NCBI RefSeq assembly: GCF_015206815.1
Contig: NZ_JADEXZ010000020.1
Location: forward strand, 1-64,000
Source: Fortiea sp. LEGE XX443
GTDB taxonomy: Bacteria > Cyanobacteriota > Cyanobacteriia > Cyanobacteriales > Nostocaceae
Direction: 5' to 3'
DNA length: 64,000 nt
Shown here: piece after piece, positions 34,196 through 42,948 of the stretch
How the letters are laid out: each line of letters begins with the position of its first letter
Numbering within the stretch: position 1 is the stretch's first letter
The notes under the pieces: generated by a model
What the model was told of the DNA's origin: nothing
Databases searched by the model: none
The model's input: the letters and a program-made list of their open reading frames with translations, nothing else
Program-made: the position numbers and the translations under genes

Positions 34196-36412
34196 TCAAC
34201 TTTTAACAGTAGATAATACTGTATAAGCTTCATTAAGTAAACGCATTTTTTCTTGCGCTTGTTTCTGCATTTGAGGTTGGTTAACAAATAAATCAGGATG
34301 CCATTTTTTGACTAAATTTTTATAAGCCTGTTTAATATCAGCAAAAGCCGCATCTTGTGGCAATTCTAAAATTTTATAGGCGCGAGCAATTTTATCTTTT
34401 TCACCTTGGCTTTCGGGTGGTTTCTGTGCTTGAGTATTTTGATTTGTCTGCTGCTTATTCTGAAAACCGGGAGAACGCATTTCGGCTTTCATACGTGCTA
34501 TTTCTTCATCCATTTCCCAGTTACGAAACTTTGCTTCTAACTCTGCTGGATTAGGCGAAGGAGTAGTTTTTGGTGGTGGTGCATAAACTTGCTGTTTTGG
34601 AGGCTCAACCTTTTTTTCAGTAGTTTTAGCTGTGTTTTCCCGTTGTGGAGGACGAGTATAAATTCGTTCTTGCTTTCGATAAGATTGTTGTTGAGGTTGA
34701 GGGTGACTAACTTTTGGTATTTCTGTGTAAGGTTGATATTTAGTAGGAATTCTAGCCTTTTCTAGCTCACTCAGTAATTGATTAAATCCCTGTTGTAGTC
34801 GCAGTAGATTTTCTCTTGTTTGAGTAACTTCTTCGGGTTCTTGAGCAACTTGAAAGTAAATGACTTTCTCAGCTTGGCGTTCAAACTCAGATAATATTGA
34901 TAAAGCTCGACTACTAAATTGAGATAAATATTCTTCAGTTGCATTTACACAAAGTTTAGCAACTTGCTGATGATAAGATTCGGTTGTTAATTTTTCTTCT
35001 TGCTGTTGAATATTCTTGTTTAATAAATAAGAAATACTACCAGCAACCGCAGCACCTACAGGGCCACCTAAAAACCAACCAATACCACCACCAATTGCGA
35101 TGGAACCCGATTCACTCAATTTATCTGTATTATCTGGCTTAGGTGGTAAAATTATTTGTGGTTCGCAAGGAAAGGGGATGTGCAAATCTTCTGGCCTTTC
35201 TGCTTGGAAAAATTCATAAGCTTGATATAGCCATTTGACTACAGCTAATTGCAACTGGGTGAAGTCTTTTTTGAGAGTGTTTGTTTGCCAAGTTTTAAAA
35301 TTATTTTCTGCTAAAGCAACTGCGGCATCAGCTTGATATTTTGCTAGGAGTTTGGGTAAACTTAACCAGTCACACAACTCAGAAATACTGCTATTAAAGC
35401 CTTGATTAATTAAATTAACTGCTTTTTGTTTAATTTCAATTTTAGCGTTTTGCTTTTCTGTAAAAGTTTGAATTTCAAGATAAATAGGGTCAATTTTAGA
35501 TTTTAATGCTTGTTGGAGTTGAAATGCGATCGCCTGTACTCTCGGCAACCGTACACTACCCCGATTTTGCTGTAAAATGCCAACAATATTTTGCAAAGCC
35601 GTCTCAAAGGCTACTAAACCACTACTACTAGCCGCAGCCACATCTCCTTTTAACCTAGCGCGTAAGGCTGGTAAAGCATCAACCCGATATAAATTACTAA
35701 ACCCCGCAGGTAATTCAGCGCGAAAACTTTCTGCAACAAATAACAGGCGGTTTTGAACTTGCTTTTGCTCCTCTGGTTCAAGTAAGTTCAGAAAATTAGC
35801 AACAAAAATAACTGTTTTAATTCCTCTATCTAATAGCCAATCTCGCAAGTTTTCTCGTTCACCTAAAGTCATTAACTTACGTGCATCGAGTAATTGTACA
35901 ACTAAGTCTGCACCAAGTAATTGTTCTCTAACTAAACTATCTTGTTCATCTCTGTCATTTGTTCCCGGTAAATCAAGAAACTCTACACCTGTTTCTAAAA
36001 AAGTATGAGGACAAAAAACTTCCACAGACACCACATCTTTTCGCATCTGTCTGTTGCCGTCAAGAATTGCAAATTGCTGTAATATTTCTATGCCATTGCG
36101 GTAAACTTCTGTACCATCTGCCAACATGATGCGAGTCCGTATATTACTACCATATTTAACAGTAATTGCTGCACCTGTTGTAGGAATCAAATCAATTGGT
36201 AACGTGCGAGTTCCTAATATGGCATTTAGTAAGGTAGATTTGCCATGATTAAAGGGGCCAAATACCGCAATTCTAAAGTTAGGATTAGTTAGATAGTTGC
36301 AGACAGAATTTACATCTTGATGCAGTTGTGAGGTGCGTTCTAAATTTAGTGATTCAGATGCAGATTTTAGAGAGGTTGCTAATTTTTGGTAATTTTCATC
36401 CTGTTTTGACAT
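34196..36412 (-). CDS. Dynamin-like GTPase fused to a C-terminal J domain
   Basis: The 738-residue protein has a dynamin-type GTPase at the N terminus: P-loop GPFNHGKST at residues 52-60, a switch threonine in LIPTTGAA, and G3 DLPG at 137-140. The G4 N/T-K-x-D motif is not evident; FVANFLNLLEP lies where it is expected. A helical stalk region follows, with a hydrophobic Gly-rich segment near 435-465 (GGGIGWFLGGPVGAAVAG) that could insert into membrane. A Pro/Gln-rich linker then leads to a DnaJ-type J domain at about 670-735 with the HPD motif in KKWHPDLF. It is the third gene of an operon with BDLP1. The J domain should recruit an Hsp70 (DnaK). GTPase plus J domain in one chain is unusual. 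Confidence 0.88.
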   Translation of the reverse strand: MSKQDENYQKLATSLKSASESLNLERTSQLHQDVNSVCNYLTNPNFRIAVFGPFNHGKSTLLNAILGTRTLPIDLIPTTGAAITVKYGSNIRTRIMLADGTEVYRNGIEILQQFAILDGNRQMRKDVVSVEVFCPHTFLETGVEFLDLPGTNDRDEQDSLVREQLLGADLVVQLLDARKLMTLGERENLRDWLLDRGIKTVIFVANFLNLLEPEEQKQVQNRLLFVAESFRAELPAGFSNLYRVDALPALRARLKGDVAAASSSGLVAFETALQNIVGILQQNRGSVRLPRVQAIAFQLQQALKSKIDPIYLEIQTFTEKQNAKIEIKQKAVNLINQGFNSSISELCDWLSLPKLLAKYQADAAVALAENNFKTWQTNTLKKDFTQLQLAVVKWLYQAYEFFQAERPEDLHIPFPCEPQIILPPKPDNTDKLSESGSIAIGGGIGWFLGGPVGAAVAGSISYLLNKNIQQQEEKLTTESYHQQVAKLCVNATEEYLSQFSSRALSILSEFERQAEKVIYFQVAQEPEEVTQTRENLLRLQQGFNQLLSELEKARIPTKYQPYTEIPKVSHPQPQQQSYRKQERIYTRPPQRENTAKTTEKKVEPPKQQVYAPPPKTTPSPNPAELEAKFRNWEMDEEIARMKAEMRSPGFQNKQQTNQNTQAQKPPESQGEKDKIARAYKILELPQDAAFADIKQAYKNLVKKWHPDLFVNQPQMQKQAQEKMRLLNEAYTVLSTVKS

Positions 36413-36585
36413 ATTTCCCTGGTTATTATCTGCATTTAAATTTAGTGTAGCTTTGTTTTAACGCAAAGTTGCGCGGAGAGTTTTTTAAGACAATTTGTTA
36501 TGTTCCAAAATAATTGGGTGTATATGAAAACCACAGATATATGAAGATGAATTATCTTTGTATGTCTGTGGTTGAATTATGTAAC

Positions 36586-38667
36586 TTAACTATAGTAAGC
36601 TAATAGATTACTATAACTTGCCTCAATTTTTTGCAGTTGAGTTATCACATCTTCTTGTAATGTTTTCAAGCGCTTCAATTCACTTTCACGATTAATTTCC
36701 CGTGTTTCTTTTTGCTTCACCAAGTTATCTAACTCAGATTTGCGAGAAGTAATATCATCATTAATTCGCTGACTTACTTCTTTTTCGTAAGCATCAAAAC
36801 ATTCTTTAACTGCATTGTATACAGTTTGTGATTGCTCATTAGCGACTTGTGGTAAGTATCTGATTAACTCTTTTTTGGCAGTTTTAACTAACTCTTTACG
36901 CGCTTGATCTGCTTGCAAAAAGCCCACACCCAAGCCAAGTAAAGCAAAGCCAATTGGCCCAAGAAAAATGCCTGTAACTGCTGTAATTACACCGCCAATA
37001 CCAATTACAGTGAAGTAATTGAGCAAGATATTTTTCCAATCAAATCCTGCGCCAGCTAATGCGACACCTGCTAAATTTCCTTTAGTTAAAGATAATAATC
37101 CCATTGCCCATTTTGCCCAACCAGGAGAGTTATCACTTTCATTGGAAGTAGTAGCGTTAATGTTAACTTTTTGACCTGTAAGTTTTTCGGTGATTTCATC
37201 GGTAACTTTGTTGTATGATGCGCCATATTGTGAAGCACTGCGAGATAGTTCTTTAAAGGCTGTATTGATATCTTTTTCTGCATTTAAAGTCCAAGCCGCA
37301 GATTTATCAGTGATATACTGCTCAAAGGCTTTTTGTAATGCTGCATTAAAGGCTTCTCGTTTACCACTGCTGAGGAAATCTAACAAATTTAATTCTGGTT
37401 GATAGCGCAAGAAATCAGTTTCAAAGGTATTACCTAAGTTTAAAACGTAGCTGCGGAATGATTCTGATATTGTTCGCGCTTGAGTGTCTCTAGTGTTGAT
37501 GATTTCTTTTTGAAATTGATCGCGGATACCTGTAAGTTTTTTGAATTCTGGTTCTACTGACTCAAGGCGTTTTTTTAATTCTTCTACATCTTGATCGAGT
37601 AAAGGTATACGTCTAGCAACGGCTTCGCGGGCATGGTTACAGGCTTGTCTAGCTAAAGTTCTAACTTGACGGAGTTCTGCGATCGCTCTTTCTCTGGTAA
37701 GAAAAGTATTAATAGCTCCCATAAACTCTGTAAAGCCAGTTCCGCTTAAATCAGCTTGGGGATTCTTCAACCGTCGTCTGAGTGCTTGGATTGAGGAGAT
37801 TTCAAACACTCGCTCATCATAAATATCTTGACCATCTACATAACAATAATCAGCCAAATTCGCTTTAAATACTTGTCTGAGTCTATCTTCTGCTGCTTTT
37901 AATTCTGCTGTATCGTCGGGGTCAATTAATGATTCTTTCACCTGATCCCAAGCGTTGATTAAGAAGAAAACTGATAACCCCCGACCTTTAATGTAATTTT
38001 CTAAATAGCGTCGTTCGCCCAGTGTACAAGGTTGCGAAGCTCTCATGACAAATAAAATTGCATGGCAGTTATTCACATAACCTAAAGATAGTTCATTCCG
38101 CGCTTCTGTATCATTCAAGCCTGGGCTATCAACAATTTCAATGCCCTTTTCTAGCAATGTTAAAGGATACTCAACGACTGCATAATCAACATCAGGAAAC
38201 GCTTGTTTTTTTTCTTGTTCTAATTTTTTTGCTTCTGCCGGATCGATGGTATATTTATACTTAAAACTCTGAAAGTCTAGCTGTTGTGGAATTTTACCAT
38301 CATTAAAATGAATGGTAACTTTTTTTTCTGCCCCATAGCGTAAAATTGTTAATACAGCAGTACAGGGGTTAACATCACTCGGTAATAAATTCTCTCCAAT
38401 TAAAGCATTCAAAAATGTACTTTTGCCCCGCTTCATATCGCCTAATACTAAAAGGCGAAATACCCCTTGACGCAGATTTTTACTAGCTAATGTAATATCT
38501 TCAATATTCCGTTCTAAGCTCAGTTTTCCTGAAGAAGAGTCTCCTGCTAACTCAGCTTTAGTGATTGTCTCAGCCAGATTATTCAAATATGTAGAAATAT
38601 CTGAACGTACTTGAGCTACTCGTTCTAAATCTTTCAGAAACTGGTCAGTTAATACTTGATTACTCAT
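36586..38667 (-). CDS. Bacterial dynamin-like protein (BDLP1 orthologue)
   Basis: The 693 residues have the same length and, as I remember it, nearly the same sequence as the structurally solved Nostoc punctiforme BDLP. The P-loop GDMKRGKST is at 76-84 with Lys82, switch region LPSDVNPCTA follows, then G3 DSPG near 180 and G4 NAWD near 240. The neck and trunk helices follow. The membrane-binding paddle is the hydrophobic region about 560-610 (FTVIGIGGVITAVTGI, GFALLGLGVGFLQAD). It binds and tubulates lipid membranes in a GTP-dependent way. It lies 16 bp downstream of the coiled-coil membrane protein gene and 173 bp upstream of the J-domain dynamin, all on the minus strand. Confidence 0.96.
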   Translation of the reverse strand: MSNQVLTDQFLKDLERVAQVRSDISTYLNNLAETITKAELAGDSSSGKLSLERNIEDITLASKNLRQGVFRLLVLGDMKRGKSTFLNALIGENLLPSDVNPCTAVLTILRYGAEKKVTIHFNDGKIPQQLDFQSFKYKYTIDPAEAKKLEQEKKQAFPDVDYAVVEYPLTLLEKGIEIVDSPGLNDTEARNELSLGYVNNCHAILFVMRASQPCTLGERRYLENYIKGRGLSVFFLINAWDQVKESLIDPDDTAELKAAEDRLRQVFKANLADYCYVDGQDIYDERVFEISSIQALRRRLKNPQADLSGTGFTEFMGAINTFLTRERAIAELRQVRTLARQACNHAREAVARRIPLLDQDVEELKKRLESVEPEFKKLTGIRDQFQKEIINTRDTQARTISESFRSYVLNLGNTFETDFLRYQPELNLLDFLSSGKREAFNAALQKAFEQYITDKSAAWTLNAEKDINTAFKELSRSASQYGASYNKVTDEITEKLTGQKVNINATTSNESDNSPGWAKWAMGLLSLTKGNLAGVALAGAGFDWKNILLNYFTVIGIGGVITAVTGIFLGPIGFALLGLGVGFLQADQARKELVKTAKKELIRYLPQVANEQSQTVYNAVKECFDAYEKEVSQRINDDITSRKSELDNLVKQKETREINRESELKRLKTLQEDVITQLQKIEASYSNLLAYYS

Positions 38668-38683
38668 TACAATAATACCCTAA

Positions 38684-39010
38684 TTAAGGTTTGCTTTTTT
38701 GGGATTCAAAAAATAGTTTGTAAGACATCCATACCAGTGCTGCAAGAATAATTACGCCAGCAACGGCTGAGGCTATTTTGGCAGCAACCAGTGCCGCAAC
38801 ACCCAAAGCAAATAGCTTTCCGGCGAGGATAGCTTTTTTTACCCAAGGCTTTTGAGAATTTTCTGGCTGATGCTTCACAGTTTGATGAAAAGTTGCTTGA
38901 GAACCATGAATGTCAGTTTCTATTTCCCGAAGTCGTAATTCAACTTCTCTCTCGCGCAGTATACGTTCTCGCTGTTCCAGTTTTTGACGGTGATCTTCTT
39001 CAGATTTCAT
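38684..39010 (-). CDS. Coiled-coil membrane protein heading the dynamin operon
   Basis: The 108-residue protein starts with a highly charged helix (RQKLEQRERILREREVELRL) that should form a coiled coil, followed by a polar linker. Two hydrophobic segments follow (KLFALGVAALVAAKIASAVAG and VIILAALVWMSYKLF, forming a hairpin or one long membrane region), then a short basic tail. No family name is recognised. It ends 16 bp before BDLP1, so the two are surely co-transcribed. It could be a membrane receptor or regulator for the dynamins; this is inferred only from position and shape. Confidence 0.7.
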   Translation of the reverse strand: MKSEEDHRQKLEQRERILREREVELRLREIETDIHGSQATFHQTVKHQPENSQKPWVKKAILAGKLFALGVAALVAAKIASAVAGVIILAALVWMSYKLFFESQKSKP

Positions 39011-39513
39011 CGGTGTTTACTCCGTTTAGAACAAAGAAATGATCTCGGCACTCAAAAGTTAGTCACTGTGTATGTTAACTTACAAAAATCCTCATGAACT
39101 CCAGTAATATTACGGCTTTAGCCGCGTCGCTTGTTGAAATCAAGCTAAAAGTTAGATTCCACAAAATCCATTTGCATTCCAGAAATTTTAGAGAAAAATT
39201 ATCATAAAACTAGTATTTTTTAGTCTGATTTAGTTGTGATATTTCTTTACTTAACTAATTAAACCTCGTCTACTTTGAGAATCGTAGTTTTTTATCGAGA
39301 TTATGAGATTGCTTCCTTACGTCGCAATGACACAACAAAATAATCAAAAACTCCAGATCCCAAGATAGATGAGGTTTAGGTATGAAAATTTCTCTGAATA
39401 CTTGCAGGATGACATGGGAATCTCATAAATGTTCCTCCTAACAATAATGGTTTGCGGGAAAATAAAAATTAAGTTGAGCGCTTAGTTTAGTAGCCAACTG
39501 GGAGAAAACTACT
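39011..39513. other. Intergenic, promoter region of the dynamin operon
   Basis: A 503-bp divergent gap. It contains the dispersed word gagattgcttccttacgtcgcaatgac at about 39305-39331, which is a known type of cyanobacterial repeat. The rest is AT-rich. The dynamin operon promoter (minus strand) should lie within 39010-39150. Confidence 0.4.
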
Positions 39514-40022
39514 ATGCTTTCATCGCCTTTAGTCGTGCGAATTCCGCCATCAATGCAAATGACAGACGCACAGTTTTTTGAGTTTTGCCAAATTAATCGT
39601 GACTTACGGAACGCAATTAATTTGGCGAGATATCAATTTAGGAGACAAGCAAGGGGCGATCGCCAACTACAATCAAGCAGTACAACTTTACTTGCAGCAG
39701 AACAAGATAAGTAATTTAGGACTTACGCAAGAACTCTCTGAAACCTTCTTAACTTTGTGTCCTACCCTGCGGGTTCGCTCTTAGCGTTCTTGTAGAGTAG
39801 CCGCTTGCGCGTCTATGTGTCCTTCTCCCAAGGGTAGACGCTATGCGTAGACTTCGGCGTGAGCTCAGTCGAACGCTTGCTTAAGCGCAAGGGTATGCGG
39901 TAGCCTACGGCAAGCCCTTCGGTCTACGTTTTTCCATAATTTTGCGTAAGTCCTATAATTATCAAGATGCTCTTGATCGAGTGAAAAAACTGGAAAAACC
40001 ATTTTGGGGAAGGTTGTTCTCA
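39514..40022 (+). pseudogene. Chimeric remnant: Uma2 start joined to a TPR protein end
   Basis: The first about 32 codons (MLSSPLVVRIPPSMQMTD and following) are the N terminus of a Uma2-type protein. Around 39600 the sequence changes to a TPR fragment in another frame (LGDKQGAIANYNQAVQLYL, about 39638-39700). That frame is interrupted at 39716 by a 239-bp mobile element and resumes at 39956 to end at a TGA at 40020-40022 (NYQDALDRVKKLEKPFWGRL). Removing the element and one copy of its 5-bp duplication joins the two TPR pieces in frame. Two unrelated gene ends were thus fused, then hit by a MITE. Confidence 0.6.
39717..39955. mobile_element. MITE type C, 239 bp with perfect 14-bp ends and 5-bp duplication
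   Basis: The ends TAGGACTTACGCAA are perfect inverted repeats. They are flanked on both sides by TAATT (39712-39716 and 39956-39960), a 5-bp target duplication. The inside is made of the dispersed palindromic words (ccttctcccaagggtagacg, gtagacttcggcgtgag, cgaacgcttgctt) found elsewhere in the window. It has no gene. Confidence 0.8.
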
Positions 40023-40076
40023 TGAACAGGAATTTATTTTGAACTTGAAAACTTAAGCAAGAACTCTATCAAACTC

Positions 40077-40250
40077 TTATAACTTCATGTCCTTTGCGGC
40101 TTGTTTCTTCATACTCTTGCTTAAATCCTGAACTTCACTAAAATTTAGTAGTTGATTTAGCAGAAAATCTATATAGAAACCGTAAATACTGCCACCGCCA
40201 TAAGCCAAAATTTTTATAGGCAAGAATTCAAGTAGATGAAAAATGGACAT
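40077..40250 (-). pseudogene. Possible small ORF or C-terminal gene fragment upstream of cysK
   Basis: A minus-strand frame of 57 codons reads [20 protein letters not shown], then a hydrophobic helix (YGFYIDFLLNQLL), then a charged tail ending KKQAAKDMKL. The amino-acid mix looks protein-like rather than random and the ATG overlaps the cysK start on the other strand by 8 bases. It may be a real small protein or the surviving end of a longer gene replaced by cysK. I recognise no family. Confidence 0.3.
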
Positions 40251-41217
40251 TAAAAACGGCTTTATCGGCGCTGTAGGTAATACTCCCCTGATTCGGTTAA
40301 ACAGTTTTAGTGAAGAAACAGGATGCGAAATCCTGGCTAAAGCAGAGTTTCTCAACCCTGGTGGTTCAGTTAAAGACCGAGCCGCACTGTATATCATCCA
40401 AGATGCGGAAGAAAAAGGTTTACTCAAACCCGGTGGTACTGTGGTGGAGGGAACCGCTGGTAACACTGGTATTGGACTGGCGCATATTTGCAACGCCAAA
40501 GGCTACAAATGCCTAATTATCATTCCTAATACTCAGTCTCAAGAAAAAATCGATGCACTGACAGCATTAGGGGCTGAAGTTCGTCCTGTCCCCGCCGTAC
40601 CTTATAAAGACCCAAATAACTACGTCAAGCTATCTGGTAGAATTGCCGCTGAGTTAGACAATGCCATTTGGGCAAATCAATTTGATAATTTAGCTAATCG
40701 CCACGCCCACTACGAAACTACAGGCCCAGAAATTTGGACACAGACAGATGGTAAAATAGACGGATGGGTGGCGGCAACTGGTACTGGTGGAACCTTTGCT
40801 GGTGTGGCGTTGTACCTGAAATCAAAAAATCCGGCGATTAAATGTGTTGTTGCCGATCCTTTAGGTAGTGGACTTTATAGCTATATCAAAACTGGTGAAA
40901 TCCATCTAGAAGGTAATTCTATTACTGAAGGCATTGGTAACAGCAGAATTACAGCAAATATGGAAGGCGCACCTGCTGATGATGCTATCCAAATAGATGA
41001 CACAGAAGCCTTGCGCGTCGTTTACCAATTGCTACGGAAAGACGGCCTTTTTATGGGTGGCTCGACAGGTATTAATGTGGCGGCGGCTGTTGCTTTGGCG
41101 AAGCAATTAGGCCCTGGTCATACCATTGTCACTATCCTTTGTGATAGTGGTTCCCGCTATCAATCACGGATATTTAACCGCGATTGGCTTGCCTCCAAAG
41201 GACTTTCAGTAGATTAG
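40243..41217 (+). CDS. cysK: Cysteine synthase (O-acetylserine sulfhydrylase)
   Basis: PLP enzyme that makes cysteine from O-acetylserine and sulfide. The 324 residues have the PLP lysine in [11 protein letters not shown], a substrate loop [12 protein letters not shown] (Ala where the common form has Ser), and a phosphate-binding loop GTGGTFAG, with [11 protein letters not shown] at the end. This is one of several cysteine synthase paralogues usual in cyanobacteria and belongs to the group with the AGNTG loop. The start ATG gives [16 protein letters not shown]. The 444-bp region after it contains MITE D. Confidence 0.9.
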   Translation: MDIKNGFIGAVGNTPLIRLNSFSEETGCEILAKAEFLNPGGSVKDRAALYIIQDAEEKGLLKPGGTVVEGTAGNTGIGLAHICNAKGYKCLIIIPNTQSQEKIDALTALGAEVRPVPAVPYKDPNNYVKLSGRIAAELDNAIWANQFDNLANRHAHYETTGPEIWTQTDGKIDGWVAATGTGGTFAGVALYLKSKNPAIKCVVADPLGSGLYSYIKTGEIHLEGNSITEGIGNSRITANMEGAPADDAIQIDDTEALRVVYQLLRKDGLFMGGSTGINVAAAVALAKQLGPGHTIVTILCDSGSRYQSRIFNRDWLASKGLSVD

Positions 41218-41661
41218 TCAAAAGAAGGCTGAAGTATGAAGTGTGAAGTATGAAAATATTTTACCAATTACGTGATATGGCTTGAGTTGAGGAAAAAATA
41301 TTGATTTTTTAACCGACCAAAAGCGAACATTTACTGAGTTCATTGTTTAACTCTCATCCTTTACACTTCATACTTCGTTAGTCGCTGGTCATTTGTTTTG
41401 AAGCTTAGTTAACGTGAATTCGATGGCAAGAAAAACCCCTCTCCAAACCTCTCCCCTGAAAGGCTTTAAAACTTTAATTTTTCAGTTCTTTACGCCCCTC
41501 TCCGCGTCGGAGAGGGGTTTGGGGAGAGGTCGCCAAAAAAACTTGTCGAATTCACGTTTAGTTAGTAAAGGTGCAAAGAACAAAAAAGTATGAATTATGA
41601 AATTTTATCTTTTAGCCTCCTACCTTTTGACTAATGACCAATGACAAAGGACAAATAATAA
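41218..41661. other. Intergenic between cysK and the ferredoxin-like gene
   Basis: The gap holds a type D MITE at 41411-41558. On either side are word repeats such as gaagtatgaagtgtgaagtatgaa (41230-41253) and tacacttcatacttc (41358-41372), which are inverted relative to each other. No gene is seen. Confidence 0.5.
41411..41558. mobile_element. MITE type D, 148 bp with 13-bp perfect ends
   Basis: The perfect terminal inverted repeats AACGTGAATTCGA are flanked by TAGTT on both sides (41406-41410 and 41559-41563), a 5-bp target duplication. Inside is a second long hairpin: cccctctccaaacctctccc pairs with ggggagaggtttgg-like sequence at about 41512-41530. There is no coding capacity. Confidence 0.75.
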
Positions 41662-41994
41662 ATGTCAAACGTAACTCAACCATCAAACTCGGTAACCAGT
41701 TGTCAAGTGTCTACCCAGAGGTGTGTGCGGGTGTGCCAAAATCGCACCTGTAAAAAGCAAGGCGCGACTAAGGTATTAGAAGCCTTTACGAAATTGCCAG
41801 TTCTAGGTGTGACTGTAACAGCCAGTGGTTGCTTAGGACAGTGTGGTAACGGGCCGATGGTGCTGATTCTACCCGATATGGTCTGGTATAGCGGCGTTAA
41901 ACCACTTGAAATACCTCTATTGGTAGAACAACATCTACTATGTGGTGAAAGAGTCAAACATATGCTTTATTATCGGTTTCATACCCAGGGATAA
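41662..41994 (+). CDS. Thioredoxin-like [2Fe-2S] ferredoxin domain protein
   Basis: The 110-residue protein has the four-cysteine pattern of thioredoxin-fold 2Fe-2S ferredoxins (NuoE/Shethna type): VCQNRTCKKQG in the first half and SGCLGQCGNGPMVLILPD in the second. It is close in design to the cyanobacterial small ferredoxin-like proteins and to the N-terminal domain of HoxE/HoxF-like subunits. No hydrogenase or Complex I gene is adjacent. It probably shuttles electrons or carries a cluster; the partner is unknown. The C-terminal part (KHMLYYRFH) is family-typical. Confidence 0.85.
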   Translation: MSNVTQPSNSVTSCQVSTQRCVRVCQNRTCKKQGATKVLEAFTKLPVLGVTVTASGCLGQCGNGPMVLILPDMVWYSGVKPLEIPLLVEQHLLCGERVKHMLYYRFHTQG

Positions 41995-42048
41995 AGCCAA
42001 TTACAAACAACCAGGTCTGCACTATTTTTGACTCAAGTGAGGCATCCG

Positions 42049-42894
42049 ATGAATATTCAACAGCTACGTCAATCGTTGAAAATGAAGTGGCTGAGTTACT
42101 ACAAACAAAATCGTCCTTGGCTGGTGAAAATGCGAGTTTGGGGAAATTATAATGGCCTGCGACGACCATCATCGGGTTTTATTTTGGCTACTTTATCGGT
42201 TTTAGAGCCAGAATTTGAGCAGATGTTGGCTTTTATGATGGATTTGAATAATAATCCTGATGCGATAGTCTCAGCTTTGGGGCTTAACTTCAATCCCGAT
42301 GAAGAGTTACGTTTGACAAACTCAGATAATGCTTCATCTGTACAGCCAAATCAAAGCGAATTTTTTGAGGAAAAACCTGTGCGATTCTCCCAAGGAGACG
42401 CTATGCGATCGCTAGTAGTTAAAACTGAGATTGTTCCTCCGTCTCCAGCTAAAATAAAACATGCCGAAAAAATCGCCTCGGATTTACCACAGGCACACAA
42501 ACCTTTACCAGCGTTTGCAGTTGCTACCAAGGTCACTCTCCAATCTTCTAGCAAGATACCAACCTCTAGTAAATCACGCCAAAACAAGCCAACATCATCT
42601 TTAGCTTTAACTGCGACATTTCCCAGCAACGGTAAAACCATAGCCTTAGCAGTGGAAATTCCTAATCATGGCAAAGTAGTGCATAGAAGCGTTGTAACTT
42701 CTCATAAAACAGCAGTAGTAAGTCAAACGAGAACGCTACCATCATCGGCTGTGACTCCAGAAATTTCCCGCAATGGTAAACTAACAGAAAAGCTGGAACT
42801 ACAAAACACACCTAGCAAAACTCAGACATTTCCTAGCACTAATGCTCGTAGTGTAGCTTCTTGGATAGATGAATTTTGTCAGGGTAAATTGTGA
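42049..42894 (+). CDS. DUF5331 protein
   Basis: The N-terminal 95 residues (MNIQQLRQSLKMKWLSYYKQ, then NRPWLVKMRVWG and PSSGFILATLSVLEP) are the conserved DUF5331 domain of cyanobacteria, function unknown. The remaining part is long, low-complexity and rich in Ser, Thr, Lys and Pro, probably disordered, and ends in a small conserved block ASWIDEFCQGKL. A 32-bp dispersed palindrome at 42381-42412 lies in frame at the start of the disordered part (RFSQGDAMRS). An in-frame TTG at 42028 is less likely than ATG 42049. It starts 55 bp after the ferredoxin-like gene, so co-transcription is likely. Confidence 0.8.
   Translation: MNIQQLRQSLKMKWLSYYKQNRPWLVKMRVWGNYNGLRRPSSGFILATLSVLEPEFEQMLAFMMDLNNNPDAIVSALGLNFNPDEELRLTNSDNASSVQPNQSEFFEEKPVRFSQGDAMRSLVVKTEIVPPSPAKIKHAEKIASDLPQAHKPLPAFAVATKVTLQSSSKIPTSSKSRQNKPTSSLALTATFPSNGKTIALAVEIPNHGKVVHRSVVTSHKTAVVSQTRTLPSSAVTPEISRNGKLTEKLELQNTPSKTQTFPSTNARSVASWIDEFCQGKL
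42381..42412. repeat. 32-bp palindromic repeat in frame in the DUF5331 gene
   Basis: gcgattctcccaaggagacg then ctatgcgatcgc. It matches the element inside the kinase gene at 32069-32100 (reverse strand) in 31 of 32 bases and encodes the same peptide core RFSQGDA. Confidence 0.8.
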
Positions 42895-42948
42895 GGAGTT
42901 TGCATCATTATATTAGCTGAAACTGTCACTAGCGAGTCAGATGGATAT

